Source: Antribacter gilvus
GTDB lineage: Bacteria; Actinomycetota; Actinomycetes; Actinomycetales; Cellulomonadaceae
DNA length: 64,000 nt
Reading direction: 5' to 3'
Assembly: GCF_003946865.1 (NCBI RefSeq)
Contig: NZ_QXTH01000010.1
Span: forward strand, 124,001 to 188,000
In this document: positions 62,401-64,000 of the stretch, in pieces
How positions within the stretch are numbered: position 1 is the first letter of the stretch
Layout: every line of letters begins with the position of its first letter
Translations under genes and position numbers: made by a program
The notes under the pieces: generated by a model
Database searches by the model: none
Told to the model about the DNA's origin: nothing
Seen by the model: only the letters and a program-made list of their open reading frames with translations

Positions 62401-62745
62401 CCGGGCGTCCGGTTCGCCGTCGGGCACAGAGCCCGCCTCTGGCAGGAGCAGGGGGCGCAACCGCCGGCCGGCGCTCGCCGCGAGGCGGACGAGCTGGAGG
62501 AGGGCGAGGTCGGGGTCGGCCGTGTGGCCGATGGCGCGCAGCAGCGCGGCGGGCTCCGGACCCAGCTCGACCGAGGCGCCGTCGGGCCCACGGCCGTCCG
62601 GGCCGCTGTCCGCGGCGGCCTCGGGCCGCCCGTCGCGGACCGCCACCAGCTCCGGGTCCTGCCAGAGCGCGGCGGAGCGCGACAGGTCGGCGAAGCCCGC
62701 CCTGATCAGGTGGGTCGTCAGCGTCTCGGGTCGGCGGCTCTGCAC
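59467..62745 (-). CDS. glnE: Bifunctional glutamine synthetase adenylyltransferase/deadenylyltransferase
   Basis: A 1092-residue GlnE with two nucleotidyltransferase domains. The N-terminal (deadenylylating) one has YVSDVDVVYVAEP near residue 275; the C-terminal (adenylylating) one has GSDADVMFVYEP near 785. PII-binding and helical regions lie between. It adds AMP to the conserved Tyr of GlnA1 when nitrogen is plentiful. Slightly longer than most (about 950-1000). The GTG start is 6 nt after TAGGGT (leaderless). Confidence 0.97.
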   Translation of the reverse strand: MQSRRPETLTTHLIRAGFADLSRSAALWQDPELVAVRDGRPEAAADSGPDGRGPDGASVELGPEPAALLRAIGHTADPDLALLQLVRLAASAGRRLRPLLLPEAGSVPDGEPDARARLLGVLGASTALGDELVRHPELLDVVEDLAPGTGVDPAEVRAELLRAVDADPHEKAPVAGTQAPGRPGTPAGVVHPGARPSSYTDSLRRAYRARLLRIAATDVTAPDPAAVLTAVAAALADLAAAALEAALAIARSELPDHGAGVRLAVIGMGKTGGRELNYVSDVDVVYVAEPEEGVEEGEALRVGARLATGLARVCSATSAEPPLWQVDAALRPEGKQGPLTRTLASHLAYYERWASTWEFQALLKSRPVAGDLALGQEYREAIEPFVWRAVTRENFVVDAQAMRRRVEDNVPAAEAERQIKLGAGGLRDVEFTVQLLQLVHGRTDESIRSRTTLDALSALAAGGYVGREHAVKMAECYRFLRVLEHRIQLFRLRRTHLLPTGDADLRRLARALGHTGAAELDKRWRAVRREVRTLHEALFYRPLLPATAQLSDDELSLAPEAAVARFAAIGYRDPAGALRHVTALTEGVSRRAAIQRQLLPVLLGWFAEGADPDAGLLAFRRLSEELGSTPWYLRLLRDSEAAAARLAQVLASSRYLSDALARSPESVQWLAETAGLEPRGVDRLANEADAILRRATETGQATVSLRALRRRELARTGVGEVLGLLDAVRAARAISDAADVVLAGGLRIAEFQARAERGLARGDEPARLLVVAMGRLGGQEMGYGSDADVMFVYEPASGATDRAAGDYALAVATHLRKLLSAMGPEPALPVDADLRPEGRSGPLVRSFASYAEYYERWSSPWEAQALLRARPLSGTLHRVAEAGDAGALAPADAVPAAPDDETGRFGPGAAGGLSLGERFTALVDPLRYPAGGLDPAVVREVRRIKARVESERLPRGAEPARHLKLGRGGLADVEWTVQLLQLQHAAAVPELRTTGSMAALAAAESAGLVDPVDAAALRDAWHLASRLRSAIVLWSGRTTGASVDLLPHDRAALTAIARLLGDLGSGAELEETYLRTSRRARTVVERLFYGAG

Positions 62746-62783
62746 GGTCCGACCCTACCGACCCGCCCCGCCCGCCCGCCGAG

Positions 62784-62865
62784 GCGGTGCCTCCGTCGGA
62801 CGAACGCACTACCTCGCGAACTGAACCCCGCCGAGGTAGTGCCTCCGTCGGACGGAGGCACTACC
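62784..62865. terminator. Double hairpin between glnA2 and glnE, repeat family B
   Basis: A perfect 15-nt-arm palindrome (62835-62849 and 62851-62865, one-base centre) is preceded by a decayed copy of the same sequence at 62784-62813. The tract GGTAGTGCCTCCGTC is identical to 24001-24015. It lies between the glnA2 stop and the glnE start on the same strand and probably ends glnA2 transcription. Confidence 0.7.
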
Positions 62866-62889
62866 TGGGCGGGGTGTGGGGGCACGGGC

Positions 62890-64000
62890 CTACAGGAACT
62901 GGAGGAAGCGCTCCAGCTCGTACGGCGTGACCTGGGCCGAGTAGGCGTCCCACTCCTGGCGCTTGTTGCGCAGGAAGTACTGGAACACGTGCTCGCCCAG
63001 CGTCTCGGCGAGGAGCTCGGACTTCTCCATGACCTCGATCGCCTCGTTGAGGTTGCGCGGCAGGGGCGTGATGCCCAGCGCGCGACGCTCGGACCCGGTC
63101 AGCTCCCAGACGTCGTCCTCGGTGGCCTCGGGGAGCTCGTAGCCCTCCTCGATGCCCTTGAGGCCCGCGGCGAGCATCACCGCGAACGCGAGGTACGGGT
63201 TGGCCGCGGAGTCGAGCGCGCGGTACTCCACGCGGGACGAGTTGCCCTTGCCCGGCTTGTACATGGGCACGCGCACGAGCGCCGACCGGTTGTTGTGGCC
63301 CCAGGAGACGTACGACGGCGCCTCCTGGCCGCCCCAGAGGCGCTTGTACGAGTTGACGTACTGGTTCGTGATCGCCGTGATCTCGCCGGCGTGGACGAGC
63401 AGGCCCGCGATGAACTGGCGCGCCGTCTTGGACAGCTCGTACTGGGCGCCCGGCTCGTGGAAGGCGTTGCGGTCGTCCTCGAAGAGCGACATGTGCGTGT
63501 GCATGCCCGAACCCGGCTCGTTCGCGAGCGGCTTCGGCATGAACGACGCGAACACGCCCTGCTCGAGCGCGACCTCCTTGACGACCGTGCGGAACGTCAT
63601 GAGGTTGTCGGCCGTGGTGAGGGCGTCGGCGTAGCGCAGGTCGATCTCGTTCTGGCCCGGGCCGGCCTCGTGGTGGGAGAACTCCACCGAGATGCCCATG
63701 GACTCCAGCATCGTGATGGCGGCGCGGCGGAAGTCGTGGGTCGATCCGCGGGCCAGGTGGTCGAAGTAGCCGCCGCGGTCCACCGGGACGAGCTTCTCCT
63801 CCGTGGAGGAGATCTGGTTGAAGAGGTAGAACTCGACCTCGGGGTGCGTGTAGAAGGTGAACCCCTTGTCGCTCGCCCGGGCCAGCGCACGCTTCAGCAC
63901 GTTGCGCGAGTCCGCGAGGGACGGCTCGCCGTCGGGCGTCAGGATGTCGCAGAACATGCGGCCCGTGCCGTGCCGGTCGCCGCGCCACGGCAGCACCTGG
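62890..64000 (-). CDS. glnA2: Glutamine synthetase (GlnA2), N-terminus outside the window
   Basis: The C-terminal 370 residues of a GSI-alpha/GlnA2-type glutamine synthetase. The gene enters from the right edge, in the middle of its catalytic region (VLPWRGDR...MFCDILTPDG). Metal and substrate segments HPEVEFYLF, SHHEAGPGQNEIDLRY and GSGMHTHMS are present. The adenylylation region differs from GlnA1 (no LY-x-LPPEE), so GlnE probably does not act on it. M. tuberculosis glnA2 also follows glnE (from memory). Confidence 0.95.
   Translation of the reverse strand, partial: QVLPWRGDRHGTGRMFCDILTPDGEPSLADSRNVLKRALARASDKGFTFYTHPEVEFYLFNQISSTEEKLVPVDRGGYFDHLARGSTHDFRRAAITMLESMGISVEFSHHEAGPGQNEIDLRYADALTTADNLMTFRTVVKEVALEQGVFASFMPKPLANEPGSGMHTHMSLFEDDRNAFHEPGAQYELSKTARQFIAGLLVHAGEITAITNQYVNSYKRLWGGQEAPSYVSWGHNNRSALVRVPMYKPGKGNSSRVEYRALDSAANPYLAFAVMLAAGLKGIEEGYELPEATEDDVWELTGSERRALGITPLPRNLNEAIEVMEKSELLAETLGEHVFQYFLRNKRQEWDAYSAQVTPYELERFLQFL

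Overview
The window is high-GC DNA with near-saturated GC at third codon positions. It has actinobacterial marker genes (DUF3043, DUF4191, ctaF-type oxidase subunit 4, GlnE with two glutamine synthetases, a GlnR-type operator) and many genes that look leaderless. Gene content and protein style suggest Actinomycetota, order Micrococcales, probably a Cellulomonadaceae or Promicromonosporaceae relative. That assignment is inference. No rRNA, tRNA, CRISPR array, insertion sequence or integrase was seen.

Layout. 0-10.7 kb: tldE/tldD, an Lrp-type sensor domain and a DEDDh/GIY-YIG nuclease; the cytochrome c oxidase operon ctaC-ctaD-ctaF; a desulfurase-like protein with TusA; ErpA and a shortened glycerate-kinase-like protein. 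10.7-22.3 kb: nadA, a DJ-1/PfpI protein, a hotdog thioesterase, an M20 peptidase, DUF3043, an aldo/keto reductase, a divergent YczE/MocR pair, GNAT, VOC, and a tightly overlapping pyrD operon. 22.4-38.7 kb: leucyl aminopeptidase, lpd, sucB (E2), a TIGR01777 epimerase, then a small insert (pseudokinase, oxidoreductase, HNH nuclease, epimerase/TetR), then lipB-lipA-DUF4191-glnA1. 59.5-64 kb: glnE and the start-truncated glnA2.

From memory, Mycobacterium tuberculosis has the same order dlaT-Rv2216-lipB-lipA-Rv2219-glnA1-glnE-glnA2 with glnA1 next to glnE. Here about 20.8 kb (38.7-59.5 kb) lies between glnA1 and glnE. It holds a 6.5-kb patch of remnants and orphan genes (a three-gene ABC-2 exporter, a HAD pseudogene, a pseudo-hydrolase) bounded by two copies of one hairpin element. 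Next come a MoxR / metallopeptidase-VWA / unknown-protein triad, a 913-residue membrane protein joining a degenerate trypsin-like domain, a binding-protein domain and a VWA domain, and a TetR-controlled MMPL exporter operon.

How the parts work together. Lipoylation (lipB, lipA) serves the E2 encoded by sucB, and lpd reoxidises its lipoyl arm. glnA1, glnE and glnA2 form the nitrogen-assimilation set, with GlnE expected to adenylylate the conserved Tyr of GlnA1 and a strong GlnR-like box in front of glnA1. Two general sequence habits stand out. First, a TANNNT hexamer lies exactly 6-7 nt before the start codon of many genes, which indicates leaderless transcripts. Second, very long, often perfect inverted repeats sit at gene ends, mostly between convergent genes.
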